Positions 51,214 through 59,472 of a stretch of 64,000 bases of DNA are shown in pieces. How positions within the stretch are numbered: position 1 is the stretch's first letter; each line of letters starts with the position of its first letter. Under the pieces are notes generated by a model. It ran no database searches and was not told the origin of the DNA. It was given only the letters and a program-made list of their open reading frames with translations. The stretch is taken from positions 1 through 64,000 of the forward strand of contig JAJCZL010000026.1 in NCBI GenBank assembly GCA_029262415.1. Reading direction: 5' to 3'. The DNA comes from Deltaproteobacteria bacterium. Lineage in GTDB: Bacteria > Desulfobacterota > Binatia > UBA1149 > JAJCZL01. A program made the position numbers and the translations under genes.

Positions 51214-51996
51214 CTAGCGGCCTTTGAAAACCGGGCGGCGCTTTTTGAGAAACGCGCGAACACCTTCTTGGTAGTCATCGCTGGCAAAGCAGGCGGCGAC
51301 CAGACCGGCGCGTTCGGCGTCGCTGAGGATGCCCTTCGTGGCGCGCCGTACGGCCAGTCGCGAGAAGCGCAGAGAGAGTGGGGCGTTGGTGGCGATCTCA
51401 CCGGCGAGATCGCGCACTGCCTGCTCCAGCGTCCCGGGCGCGGCAAGCCTCTGTGCCAGACCGATGTGTACGGCGTCTTCGCCGTTTATGAAGCGTCCGG
51501 TCAGTAACAACTCAAGAGCAGTAGCCTCACCGACCACAGCGACGAGCCGCTCGACACCATCGTATGGGTAGGCGAGCCCCAGCTTGCCCGCCGGGATGCC
51601 CATGCGTGCATCCGCAGCCACCACACGTAGATCGCACCCGAGCGCGATCAAGCACCCGCCGCCTATGCAGGACCCGTCGATCATTGCGATCGAGGGAACG
51701 CTGAGTTCCGCAAGCGCGCTGAGCGTCGAGGTACTGCCCTCGTCGTAACGGCGGGCGAGCTCGGGGTCGTTGCGCAGTTCGGTAAACTCAGTGATATCGG
51801 CGCCCGCGATGAAGTTGCCGCCCGATCCGCGAATCACCACGCAGCATACGCCGTGGCGTGAGGCTAGATCGGTAAGCAGGCCCGGCATCGCCTCCCACAT
51901 CTCGCGAGTCATCGCGCCGCGTGCATCGGGGCGATCGACGATCAACCAACCGATGTGGTCTTCGACTTGTACTTTGAGGAATCGATCGACGGACAT
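51214..51996 (-). CDS. Enoyl-CoA hydratase/isomerase family protein
   Basis: 260 residues with the crotonase fold. The oxyanion hole segments are VVIRGSGGNFIAGADITEF and MIDGSCIGGGCLIALGCDLRV. AGKLGLAYPYDGVERLVAVVGEATALELLLTG follows, with the catalytic glutamates of true hydratases not clearly in place, so it may be an isomerase or another crotonase. FKGR is the C-terminus. It probably acts on an acyl-CoA. Not adjacent to other beta-oxidation genes. Confidence 0.88.
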   Translation of the reverse strand: MSVDRFLKVQVEDHIGWLIVDRPDARGAMTREMWEAMPGLLTDLASRHGVCCVVIRGSGGNFIAGADITEFTELRNDPELARRYDEGSTSTLSALAELSVPSIAMIDGSCIGGGCLIALGCDLRVVAADARMGIPAGKLGLAYPYDGVERLVAVVGEATALELLLTGRFINGEDAVHIGLAQRLAAPGTLEQAVRDLAGEIATNAPLSLRFSRLAVRRATKGILSDAERAGLVAACFASDDYQEGVRAFLKKRRPVFKGR

Positions 51997-52107
51997 AGCG
52001 GCGAGTACCGCCGTCGTCTTAGCAACGGGACCGGGTCGATGCGAAAGTGGCTTCCGGCAGCCTGCCCCGCTGCTTCGCAGGTAGGCCCGGCCGGCCCACG
52101 CTCCGGT

Positions 52108-52296
52108 CTATTTGATCGGTAGCGGGGATCTTGCGTAGCTGCCCGTGAGTACCACGCGTCCTGAGTTAATCAGCGACTGCGCCGCACGAACGAGCTCCAG
52201 CTCGGTCATCGCAATGTTTCCACTCGCTTGGAGCAGGGCAATGAGATCCAGCATGGTGACCGGAACCGGCTTGCGGGCGTGGCTCTTCACTTGCAT
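52108..52296 (-). CDS. Small hypothetical protein
   Basis: 62 residues from an ATG at 52296 (an upstream ATG at 52308 is also possible). MQVKSHARKPVPVTMLDLIALLQASGNIAMTELELVRAAQSLINSGRVVLTGSY has a helical core. No clear Shine-Dalgarno is visible, so the gene is only moderately supported. It is convergent with no neighbour and lies upstream of infA on the opposite strand. Confidence 0.42.
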   Translation of the reverse strand: MQVKSHARKPVPVTMLDLIALLQASGNIAMTELELVRAAQSLINSGRVVLTGSYARSPLPIK

Positions 52297-52523
52297 TGGG
52301 TATTGCAAAGTCCCTGCCGCAGTTGGTGATCGGCACGGCAGGGTTCTTGCCGGGTTTTAAGGGGTTTTGACTGCACGCTGCCGGTCGGAACCCGCCATGA
52401 TTCAGCCGATCGTTACTTCAATGGCACCCGCGCGGTGTTTCCTTGAGAAATCAACCAACCGGTGCTAGCTTTCGGCGTTAAGCCCGGGTAGCAGTGCTTT
52501 GCGGGCGAACTCTAAGGACACGA

Positions 52524-52769
52524 GTGGCGAAAGAAGGAATCGAAGTAGACGGCCAAGTGGTCGAAAATCTCCCAAACGCATTTTTCCGGGTGAAACTGGA
52601 GAACGGACATACCGTGCTCGCTCACATCTCCGGAAAGATGCGCAAGTACTACATCCGCATCCTTCCAGGCGACACCGTTAAGGTGGAGCTGTCGCCGTAC
52701 GATCTTACACGCGGCCGGATCATTTGGCGTGAAAAGACCACCGGTGGTCCTCCGCGCCGCCGCCGCTGA
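52524..52769 (+). CDS. infA: Translation initiation factor IF-1
   Basis: 81 residues of S1/OB fold: [69 protein letters not shown], the IF-1 consensus through the [11 protein letters not shown] motif. It binds the 30S A site at initiation. Translation begins at a GTG with TAAGGA (52513-52518) upstream; the ORF open further upstream is not conserved. A C-terminal GGPPRRRR tail is present. A tRNA gene follows 11 nt later. Confidence 0.95.
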   Translation: MAKEGIEVDGQVVENLPNAFFRVKLENGHTVLAHISGKMRKYYIRILPGDTVKVELSPYDLTRGRIIWREKTTGGPPRRRR

Positions 52770-52780
52770 GTTACGACAAT

Positions 52781-52855
52781 TGGGGAGTGGCCAAATGGTA
52801 AGGCACCTGATTCTGGATCAGGGGACTGAAGGTTCGAATCCTTCCTCCCCAGCCA
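52781..52855 (+). tRNA. tRNA-Gln, anticodon CTG
   Basis: The acceptor stem TGGGGAG pairs with CTCCCCA, followed by a GCCA end with encoded CCA. The D arm is GCC/GGC, the anticodon arm CCTGA-loop-TCAGG has loop TTCTGGA with anticodon CTG at positions 34-36, and the T arm contains GGTTCGAATC. Reads CAG. Just downstream of infA and 4 nt upstream of the bacterioferritin ATG. Confidence 0.95.
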
Positions 52856-52859
52856 CCTA

Positions 52860-53297
52860 ATGGAGATCGAGAGCAGCAAAGAGACGCAGCGGCTTCTCCA
52901 GGAGATTCTGGGACTGGAGCTCGCAGGCGTTATCCGCTTCACGCACTACGCGTTAATGGTGCGCGGCCCCAATCGCATTCCGATTGTTGCATTCTTTCAA
53001 GGACAGGCGGTCGAGTCGCTGGCGCACGCGCAGCGTGCCGGCGAGATCCTCACCGGGCTGGGGGGCCATCCGAGCATGGGCGTCGCTCCGACTGAAGAAA
53101 GCCACCAGCATTCAGTGCAGGCTATCCTCGACGAGAGCTACGTTCATGAGAAACGTGCGATCGAAACCTACCGCAGGCTGCTCACGGTGACGGAAGGCAA
53201 GAGTGTGTTCCTGGAAGAGTACGCGCGCTCGATGGTCGCAACCGAAGAAGAACACGTGATGGAGCTTCGTAAGATGCTCCGCGACCTCGAGGCGTAG
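52860..53297 (+). CDS. bfr: Bacterioferritin-like diiron protein
   Basis: 145 residues of four-helix-bundle ferritin type. Likely diiron ligands: the Glu in EILGLELAGVIRFTHY, the VESLAHAQ (ExxH), EKRAIETYRRL, and TEEEHVMELRKM (ExxH) near the C-terminus. It matches short bacterioferritin-like proteins rather than classical Bfr of 158 residues. The ATG lies only 4 nt after the CCA end of tRNA-Gln, with no separate Shine-Dalgarno. Confidence 0.85.
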   Translation: MEIESSKETQRLLQEILGLELAGVIRFTHYALMVRGPNRIPIVAFFQGQAVESLAHAQRAGEILTGLGGHPSMGVAPTEESHQHSVQAILDESYVHEKRAIETYRRLLTVTEGKSVFLEEYARSMVATEEEHVMELRKMLRDLEA

Positions 53298-53338
53298 GTC
53301 CACCGCCCGTGCGGGCCTCGAACCGGCGTCTGCCGGGG

Positions 53339-54211
53339 TCAGCCCGGCGCCAATGCATCCAAGATCCGCTCATCCGGCAACGGTGAATTGTCCGGGTGGA
53401 TGGTTTGCACGCACACGTGTGTTGCACCCGCATCCTGGTGCGCCTTGATGCGCGTGCGAATCGCGTCTTCGTCGCCCCAGGCGACGATCGCATCGATCAA
53501 GCGGTTGCTGCCCATATTTTCGAAGTCGTCACCGCTGTAACCGAAACGTTCGAGCGAGCGGCGGTAGTTGGGAAGTCCGAGGTACATTGCGACCGCTTGC
53601 CGTGCGGTCGCTCGAGCCTTGGTCGCATCGGTTTCGAACAGAACCTTTTGCTCGGTGCAGATCCACGCGTCCGGTCCCATTGTTTCACGTGCGAAGGCGG
53701 TGTGTTCGGGTGGAACCAGGTACGGATGTGCACCTTGGGTGCGGTCAGCGGCGAGCTTGAGCATTTTGGGGTGCAGCGCTCCGATAACGATCGGCGCCGG
53801 TTCGCTCGCAGACAAGGACGTGTAGGGCGCGTTTTCCATCTTGTCGAGATAGTTGCGCATGTAGGAGAGCGGTTTAGAGTAGTCGTGTCCACGCATGCCC
53901 TGCACCAACGGTCTGTGTGAGACACCGATGCCGAGTAAGAACCGCCCGCCGGACTGTTCGGCGAGCGTGTTGCGACCGGCGGCCATTGTCATCGCATCGC
54001 GTGCGTAAATGTTGGCGATACCGGTGGCGATGTTGAGCTTGGTGGTCGAAGACAAGAGGTGTGAAGAGGAGGCGAGCGCCTCACGTCCGGTTGCTTCGGG
54101 GATCCACAAGGTTCCGTATCCCCAGTTCTCTACGCGTTGTGCGAAGGCGGCCGTGTCGTCGGCCGGCATTGCGTCGAAGAAGGCCCATACCCCAATCACG
54201 CCGATATCCAT
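53339..54211 (-). CDS. LLM-class F420-dependent oxidoreductase
   Basis: 290 residues of luciferase-like TIM-barrel fold. MDIGVIGVWAFFDAMPADDTAAFAQRVENWGYGTLWIPEATG is the typical N-terminus, and RFLLGIGVSHRPLVQGMRGHDYSKPLSYMRNYLDKM matches the actinobacterial F420-dependent subgroup with probable TIGR03620-type sequence. It probably reduces or oxidises a substrate with coenzyme F420. The ATG at 54211 is preferred to a longer frame that lacks family support. No F420-synthesis genes are in view. Confidence 0.85.
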   Translation of the reverse strand: MDIGVIGVWAFFDAMPADDTAAFAQRVENWGYGTLWIPEATGREALASSSHLLSSTTKLNIATGIANIYARDAMTMAAGRNTLAEQSGGRFLLGIGVSHRPLVQGMRGHDYSKPLSYMRNYLDKMENAPYTSLSASEPAPIVIGALHPKMLKLAADRTQGAHPYLVPPEHTAFARETMGPDAWICTEQKVLFETDATKARATARQAVAMYLGLPNYRRSLERFGYSGDDFENMGSNRLIDAIVAWGDEDAIRTRIKAHQDAGATHVCVQTIHPDNSPLPDERILDALAPG

Positions 54212-54295
54212 GGGCCAGAGATTGGACCGGGTATGCGGGTAAGTCCAGGCCGACTCGTAACCACCCAGCGGTGGTGCTAGTCCTCTAGGACTCCC

Positions 54296-55165
54296 ATGTC
54301 TGTTCCAATCCGCGACGCTGCAACTATTCTCCCGCTTCGTGATCGAGACGGCGGGATCGAAGTTTTTATGGTCAAGCGCAACTCGCGGATGGGTTTTCTC
54401 GGCGGTGCGCATGTGTTCCCGGGCGGCGCGGTCGACAAAGCCGATGTCTCGCCGGAAATGTGCGCCCGCTTGGGTGGATTCTGCGCCGGCGACGCTGCAT
54501 GCCTACTCGCACTCGACGATGCAGAGCGTGCGCTTGGCTACGTGGTGGCCGGCATCCGCGAGCTCTATGAAGAAGCCGGTGTTCTGCTTGCTCGCGACGC
54601 GAACGGTAAGTGGATCGATCTCGAGACCGACGCGCCGGTCGCCAATACGTTGCGAGCCGCGCGTCCGCAAGTTGCAGCCGGCAAACTGAGCTTCGCGAGC
54701 GTGCTCGCTGAAGCTGACGCGACGGTCGATGCCGGGTGCATAGGTTACTTCGCCCACTGGATTACGCCGAGAGGAGAGAAGAAGCGTTTTGATACGCGCT
54801 TTTTCCTCGCGGCTTGCCCACCGCGCCAATCGGCCGACCATGATCGCCGCGAGTCGGTCGAGGGCGGGTGGATCGCGCCGGACGAAGCTTTGCGTCGTTA
54901 CGGCGCGCGCGAGATTGAGCTTGTTCCCCCGACGATCGTCTCGCTCGACCGCCTTACGCTGGCTGCAAGTGCAGCCGAAGCGATCGAGGCCGCCACGGCG
55001 CTCGAGGTCGAGGAGATTCTCCCGAAGATCTCCATGTCCGACGGCAAAGTGGCGATCCTCTACCCCGGTGACCCCGACTACGACGGCGGAGAGGCTCACT
55101 TCGAAGAGAGCGGACGCGTGCTCAAACGCCTGGTTTTACGCGACGGTCTTTGGGAAGCTCCATGA
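54296..55165 (+). CDS. Nudix hydrolase (NUDT7/19-like)
   Basis: 289 residues. The Nudix region reads FPGGAVDKAD at its start and AGIRELYEEAGVLLARD at its catalytic helix (REx2EExG), with an insertion between them as in NUDT7/NUDT19-type enzymes that hydrolyse CoA or acyl-CoA. GGWIAPDEALRRYGAREIELVPPT is a typical C-terminal Nudix segment. Substrate is uncertain. Divergent from the LLM oxidoreductase gene. Confidence 0.87.
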   Translation: MSVPIRDAATILPLRDRDGGIEVFMVKRNSRMGFLGGAHVFPGGAVDKADVSPEMCARLGGFCAGDAACLLALDDAERALGYVVAGIRELYEEAGVLLARDANGKWIDLETDAPVANTLRAARPQVAAGKLSFASVLAEADATVDAGCIGYFAHWITPRGEKKRFDTRFFLAACPPRQSADHDRRESVEGGWIAPDEALRRYGAREIELVPPTIVSLDRLTLAASAAEAIEAATALEVEEILPKISMSDGKVAILYPGDPDYDGGEAHFEESGRVLKRLVLRDGLWEAP

Positions 55166-55267
55166 AAACAGCCATTTGAGGACCACTTCGCGCTTTCCGA
55201 AGCCGCGCACAAAAGGCAGAATCTGGACTGCCGCAGTAGGCCTGTGGTGTAGAATACTAGTCTTGTC

Positions 55268-56839
55268 ATGAGGATTAGATGGTCATCGGTCAGAGAGTTG
55301 TGCATCGAACTTTCCGCGGTTGCCGGCGAAGGTGTGTGGTTGTGGGTTGAGGACGGCGATGCGAACGTCGTCGCGGGCGAGAGCGGCGGCGACCGTGACT
55401 CGGCAGTCGTACACGACCTATCGCGTGGCGATGCGGTTGTCGCGCGGGTGTTCGTGACCGGACCCGATGGCGAGCGTTGGGCGAAGGTCATCGTGAGCGC
55501 GTGTAGGCGTGAGTTCAGCACCCAGGAAACCATCTATGACATGGCCGAGGCCGGTGCACGCCAGTGGCGGCAGACCAATGCCCTCCTGAGCATGGTCGAA
55601 GGCGCCGAGCTTTTCCTGCGCCCGGGTTTGGCAGCGGAGAAGATCTTGAACATTCTCCACCGTTCTACCGACATGGTCGATGGACTCGCCGTCGTGCGTT
55701 TGCCCGGTGAGAAAGTTTACACGGCGTTTAACGACCAACGCCACGAGAACGTTCTCGACCCGAAGATGATCGAGCCGCTCGAGGAGATCACCGACGACGT
55801 ACGCGTGATCCATGAAGCAGATATCGACGCGCGTTTGGGTAGTGCGTTCAAACGGCTCCGGCGTGTTAAGCCACCGGTGGTATTCGCGCGGGTAGGCACT
55901 CGGCGCGAGACGTTCGGGTTTCTGCTAGTGTCGATGCCGGGTGTCGAATCGACTATGTCGGCCGACCTCAAAGTACTCGCTTCGGCCTCGCGTGTGCTCG
56001 GGGTGGCGCTGGAGAACCACTATTTGCTTTCACGTGAGCGTGAAGCGACGCGTCTCAAGGTTGCCAACGAACTCTTGGAAACGCAGACCCATGATATGGA
56101 AGAGCTGATCCATGTTGTGGCACATGACCTGCGCTCGCCGATGACGTCGATGTACGGCTTCATGCACGTAGCTGTCGACGAGATCTCCGATCTGCGCAAG
56201 CTGTTGGAAGAAAAGAAGTTCGACGAGGTGCTCGCTGCACCCGACCTGATTGAGGAGCCGCTCAACGACGGCCTGCGAAGCGTCGAGAAGCTCAACCGCA
56301 TGGTCCAGCGCTTGCTCGACTACTCGCGGTCTTCGCGCCTGAGCTACCGGTTCGAGACGCTGTCGATGAAAGCGCTTGCTGAAGACGTTGTCGACTTGCT
56401 CAAGCCGCAGTTAAACGAGAAGAGCATCGAAGTGGATCTGCCCGACCTGCCTTCAGTCACCGGCGATCGCGCACAGGTTGAAGCGATCTACAGCAACCTT
56501 ATAGGCAATGCCATCAAGTACATGGGTAACAGAGGGCACGGCAAGATATCGTGCGGATTCATCCAGGCCTCCGACCCGATCTTCTTTGTTCGCGATACCG
56601 GGGTGGGTTTGAACCCCGACGAACTCGAAGCCGTATTTCAACCGTTCAAGCGCTTCAACAACGACGACACCCCCGGCGAAGGTATCGGGCTCGCACAGGT
56701 GCGCAAGATCGTCGATCGCCATGGTGGCCGCGTGTGGTGCGAGTCTACCAAGGGGCAGGGTGCAACGTTCTTTTTCACTCTGGGCCGCAACGCGGTCGGC
56801 GTGCAACCCGGCCTCACTGAAACCGAACTCCGCGCCTAG
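55268..56839 (+). CDS. Soluble sensor histidine kinase
   Basis: 523 residues. The N-terminal 240 residues have no transmembrane segment and resemble a GAF-like or other sensor domain. A coiled-coil linker then leads to the dimerisation domain with the phosphorylated histidine H286 in VVAHDLRSPMTSMYGF. The ATPase domain has NLIGNAIKYMGNRG (N box), VRDTGVGLNPDELE (G1) and DTPGEGIGLAQVRKIVDRHGG (G2). It is a stand-alone gene with no response regulator adjacent, so its partner must lie elsewhere. The signal is unknown. Confidence 0.9.
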   Translation: MRIRWSSVRELCIELSAVAGEGVWLWVEDGDANVVAGESGGDRDSAVVHDLSRGDAVVARVFVTGPDGERWAKVIVSACRREFSTQETIYDMAEAGARQWRQTNALLSMVEGAELFLRPGLAAEKILNILHRSTDMVDGLAVVRLPGEKVYTAFNDQRHENVLDPKMIEPLEEITDDVRVIHEADIDARLGSAFKRLRRVKPPVVFARVGTRRETFGFLLVSMPGVESTMSADLKVLASASRVLGVALENHYLLSREREATRLKVANELLETQTHDMEELIHVVAHDLRSPMTSMYGFMHVAVDEISDLRKLLEEKKFDEVLAAPDLIEEPLNDGLRSVEKLNRMVQRLLDYSRSSRLSYRFETLSMKALAEDVVDLLKPQLNEKSIEVDLPDLPSVTGDRAQVEAIYSNLIGNAIKYMGNRGHGKISCGFIQASDPIFFVRDTGVGLNPDELEAVFQPFKRFNNDDTPGEGIGLAQVRKIVDRHGGRVWCESTKGQGATFFFTLGRNAVGVQPGLTETELRA

Positions 56840-56859
56840 GACCTTCTGCTATCGATGGT

Positions 56860-57015
56860 TTAGTCGGCCGACTCGACTTCGGGGGCGTGGGCCGCGTTGC
56901 CCTCACGTATATGACGGGCTGCGTCCAGTTCTTTCTTCATCATCGTCACTCCTACAATGGTTGCCAGTACGCAACCCAGGAGCATGATCGCCCAAACACG
57001 TTGCCTCGAGGTCAT
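56860..57015 (-). CDS. 51-residue single-span membrane protein
   Basis: A short open frame on the minus strand, MTSRQRVWAIMLLGCVLATIVGV then a charged tail with MMKKELDAARHIREGNAAHAPEVESAD. The pattern of an N-terminal membrane helix and acidic/basic cytoplasmic or periplasmic tail is coherent, but no strong Shine-Dalgarno is evident. Convergent with the histidine kinase gene. Function unknown. Confidence 0.5.
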   Translation of the reverse strand: MTSRQRVWAIMLLGCVLATIVGVTMMKKELDAARHIREGNAAHAPEVESAD

Positions 57016-57081
57016 GGTGGGATTTTACCCGGCGGATCCTGTATAGCGAATGCGCGGGCCCTGGGGCATCGCACTTAGAAC

Positions 57082-57918
57082 ATGGCGAATGAACAAGCAG
57101 TCGAAGTCCCTCAAACCCTAGAAGGGTGGTTTCTCCTCCACGATGTTTACACGCTCGACTGGAAAGCGTGGCGCGGCCTGACGGATGTCGATCGTGAGCG
57201 CGTGGTCTCGCAGGCCGGCGGGTGGCTGGCTTGTCACGCGGCGGTGGAGAAGGGCGACAGCGCGGCCTACAGCGTGCTGACCCAAAAAGGCGACCTGATG
57301 TTTGTGCACTACCGGGAAAGCCCCGATGCACTCGCAGAGGTCGAACTTTCACTGCGCTCGATTGAACTCAGCGACTATCTGCGACCTTCGTACTCGTATT
57401 TTTCGGTTATTGAGCTGAGCATGTACGAGTTGCAGGCTATCGTTGCCATGCGTCTGCGCGAGGCCGGCGTCGAGCACGGCACGGCCGAGCACGAAGCAGC
57501 GCACGAGAAAGAGTACGCCAAGCAACGCGAACGGATGAACGGGCGGTTGTATCGTGACATTCCTGGAGGCGCCTACATCTGCTTTTATCCGATGAGTAAA
57601 CGCCGCGGCGAGCACGTCAACTGGTACGCGATGTCGATGGACGAACGCCGCAAGATGATGCGTGGCCACGCCGGCATCGGCCACAAATACCACGACACCG
57701 TCACGCAGATCATCGCGGGCTCGGTCGGCCTGGATGATTGGGAGTGGGGGGTGAGTCTGCACGCAGATGACATGATCGTCTTTAAGAAGCTCATCTACGA
57801 GATGCGTTTTGATCCAGCCAGTTCGTTGTTTGCCGAGTTCGGGCCGTTCTACCTGGGGATACGCCGCTCATCCGATCAGTTGGCGGCGGCGCTGGGCGCA
57901 GGTCCGCGCAGGAGTTAA
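57082..57918 (+). CDS. hemQ: HemQ/chlorite dismutase-family coproheme decarboxylase
   Basis: A 278-residue heme-binding alpha/beta barrel. The HemQ-type motif VNWYAMSMDERRKMMRGHAGIGHKYH includes Y182, which corresponds to the tyrosine used for coproheme decarboxylation, and H196 as likely proximal heme ligand. GSVGLDDWEWGVSLHADDMIVFKKLIYEMRFDPASSLFAEFGPFYLGIR completes the family. In the coproporphyrin-dependent pathway HemQ converts coproheme III to protoheme. The N-terminus LEGWFLLHDVYTLDWKAW fits. The next gene is an SDR 10 nt downstream. Confidence 0.9.
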   Translation: MANEQAVEVPQTLEGWFLLHDVYTLDWKAWRGLTDVDRERVVSQAGGWLACHAAVEKGDSAAYSVLTQKGDLMFVHYRESPDALAEVELSLRSIELSDYLRPSYSYFSVIELSMYELQAIVAMRLREAGVEHGTAEHEAAHEKEYAKQRERMNGRLYRDIPGGAYICFYPMSKRRGEHVNWYAMSMDERRKMMRGHAGIGHKYHDTVTQIIAGSVGLDDWEWGVSLHADDMIVFKKLIYEMRFDPASSLFAEFGPFYLGIRRSSDQLAAALGAGPRRS

Positions 57919-57928
57919 TAGATCTCTC

Positions 57929-58660
57929 ATGGCAGAGAGATCCGTAGTGATCGTCGGAGTCGGACACGCATCAGGGGTCGGAGCTGCGGTTGCGCGCCGC
58001 TTCGCGCGCGAAGACTTCCACGTAACGGTCTTCGGCCGCAACGCTGAGAAGCTCAAGACCGCAGAAGACAGCCTGCGCGCGATCAGCGGCAAGGTCTCGG
58101 TTGTGGTCGGCGACGTGACCGAAGAAAGCACGGTTCGCAAGCTCGTTGAGGATGCCGACCGCAGCAACGCCCCTTTAGAAGCCGCGATCTTCAACGCGGG
58201 CGGCAACTGGCCATCTGCCTACCTCGATATGGATGGCGAGTTCCTCGAGAACATGTGGCGGGTCAACGCACTGTCGGGATACTTCTTCTCGAAGGCGGCG
58301 ATCCAGACGATGCTGCCGCGCAAGCGCGGCACGATAATTTTTACCGGCGCAACCGCATCGATGCGGGGGCGCGCAAATTTCGGCGGCTTTGCCTCGGCCA
58401 AGGCGGCGTTGCGCGCGCTCGCGCAATCCTGCGCACGCGAGTTCGGCCCGCAGGGACTACACATCGCCCACGTCGTGATCGACGGTGCGGTTGACGGCGA
58501 CCGCATCAACAACTTTCTCCCCGCTCTCAAGGCCCAACGCGGCGACGACGGCTTGCTCGATCCCGACGCGATTGCCGAGAATTACTGGACCCTGCACTGC
58601 CAACAACGCAGCGCCTGGACCCACGAACTCGACGTTCGGCCCTGGGCCGAGGCCTGGTAG
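57929..58660 (+). CDS. Short-chain dehydrogenase/reductase-like protein with Phe in place of catalytic Tyr
   Basis: A 243-residue SDR. The cofactor motif is VIVGVGHASGVGAAVARRFA and the structural NAG motif is FNAGGNWPS. The catalytic region reads FTGATASMRGRANFGGFASAKAALRALAQSCAREFG, in which the YxxxK tyrosine is replaced by phenylalanine (FASAK). This is a recognised SDR subgroup, and the change makes conventional alcohol/carbonyl chemistry doubtful. The ATG at 57929 precedes the Rossmann motif; the longer frame overlaps hemQ. Close spacing suggests an operon with hemQ. Confidence 0.85.
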   Translation: MAERSVVIVGVGHASGVGAAVARRFAREDFHVTVFGRNAEKLKTAEDSLRAISGKVSVVVGDVTEESTVRKLVEDADRSNAPLEAAIFNAGGNWPSAYLDMDGEFLENMWRVNALSGYFFSKAAIQTMLPRKRGTIIFTGATASMRGRANFGGFASAKAALRALAQSCAREFGPQGLHIAHVVIDGAVDGDRINNFLPALKAQRGDDGLLDPDAIAENYWTLHCQQRSAWTHELDVRPWAEAW

Positions 58661-58729
58661 GACCCTCCGGCCGGGATCCGCAGGGCGGAGAGTTGTCTCA
58701 CCCACGCCACTTGATAATTACAGGGGAAC

Positions 58730-58806
58730 GGTCGCATAGCTCAGTTGGTTAGAGCACTAGCCTCACATGCTAGGGGTCCCTGGTTCGAGTCCAGGTGCGA
58801 TCACCA
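58730..58806 (+). tRNA. tRNA-Val, anticodon CAC
   Basis: GGTCGCA pairs with TGCGATC, then ACCA with encoded CCA. D arm GCTC/GAGC, anticodon arm CTAGC-loop-GCTAG with loop CTCACAT (anticodon CAC), T arm with GGTTCGAGTCC. Reads GTG. The phage-like region begins right after it, so the 3' end could be an integration site. Confidence 0.94.
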
Positions 58807-58807
58807 T

Positions 58808-58829
58808 CCCCGCCATTTACGGGGGTTTT
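58808..58829 (+). terminator. Terminator after tRNA-Val
   Basis: CCCCG (58808-58812) and CGGGG (58820-58824) pair around a 7-nt loop, followed by GTTTTG. It begins 2 nt after the CCA end of the tRNA and probably ends its transcript. It also separates the tRNA from the element's genes. Confidence 0.6.
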
Positions 58830-58964
58830 GATCGAAAAAGGCGGTTTCTGACTCGGTGTCTTGAGCACCGATGGAAAACGGAAGCCTAAGCGACCAAAGA
58901 CCCGACCCCGGCCCCTGCCGGATACCGATCACCGCTCCCAGATCCCGGAGCAATCTCACCCATT

Positions 58965-59084
58965 CCCCCGAATGCGTCCAGAGCAGGAGCGGCTCCCCCT
59001 GGGCCGATATGGCTCCTGGTCCAAAAGGCGAAGACGGTCTCAAATCCGCCGTTTTCAGCCACCGTGATCTGGCGCATTCGGGGG
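58965..59084. promoter_or_regulatory. Widely spaced 12-bp inverted repeat upstream of the first element gene; gene-free stretch 58807-59124
   Basis: The 318-base stretch from 58807 to 59124 holds no convincing gene. Besides the terminator it contains a perfect 12-bp inverted repeat, CCCCCGAATGCG at 58965-58976 and CGCATTCGGGGG at 59073-59084, separated by 96 bp, with partial homology continuing for a few bases outside. The right copy lies 41 bp before the GTG at 59125. It could be an operator pair for a regulator of the element, or sites related to integration. A smaller hairpin is at about 58852-58871. Confidence 0.45.
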
Positions 59085-59124
59085 ATAACACGGATTCCAT
59101 CCAGCACTTCACGGAGTCCCGCTC

Positions 59125-59472
59125 GTGACGAAACTTCGCTTCATCACCCGATCAAGAACCGCCGTCGAGTGGATGGCGGTGTTAGTGGCGGGTGCGGTGG
59201 TCGGCGCGATCGCGCTCCACACGTTGCGACCTGCTGACTACTACGAAGCCGCTCAGCGATACCGAAACAGTTCGGTGATGTGGCACGAACTCAGCGACGA
59301 GTGCACCGAGAGGTATGTCGATCGGACAGTCGAATCGATGTTCCTCCGAAGCGACATCGACGAGCTCAAAAAGTCCTGCCGCACGCACCAGGAGAGCATC
59401 GAGGATTGGGCAGACGACCTCATGCGTAGCCTAGAGAAACCGAAACTCAAACCAGGCGAGGCCGAACTGTGA
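59125..59472 (+). CDS. Membrane-anchored hypothetical protein (phage-like element)
   Basis: 115 residues starting at a GTG. One membrane segment (WMAVLVAGAVVGAIALHTL, residues 16-34) is followed by a soluble, charged, helical domain with two cysteines (DECTERY, KKSCRTH) that could pair. First gene of the element. Its stop overlaps the next start (GTGA). Not recognised; a spanin-, superinfection- or lysis-related role is possible but unsupported by motifs. Confidence 0.6.
   Translation: MTKLRFITRSRTAVEWMAVLVAGAVVGAIALHTLRPADYYEAAQRYRNSSVMWHELSDECTERYVDRTVESMFLRSDIDELKKSCRTHQESIEDWADDLMRSLEKPKLKPGEAEL

Noticed and set aside
58801-59112. A 103-residue minus-strand frame and an 85-residue plus-strand frame between tRNA-Val and the first element gene
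   Set aside because: Low-complexity, no ribosome binding site, overlaps the tRNA terminator and the inverted repeat; no family resemblance.
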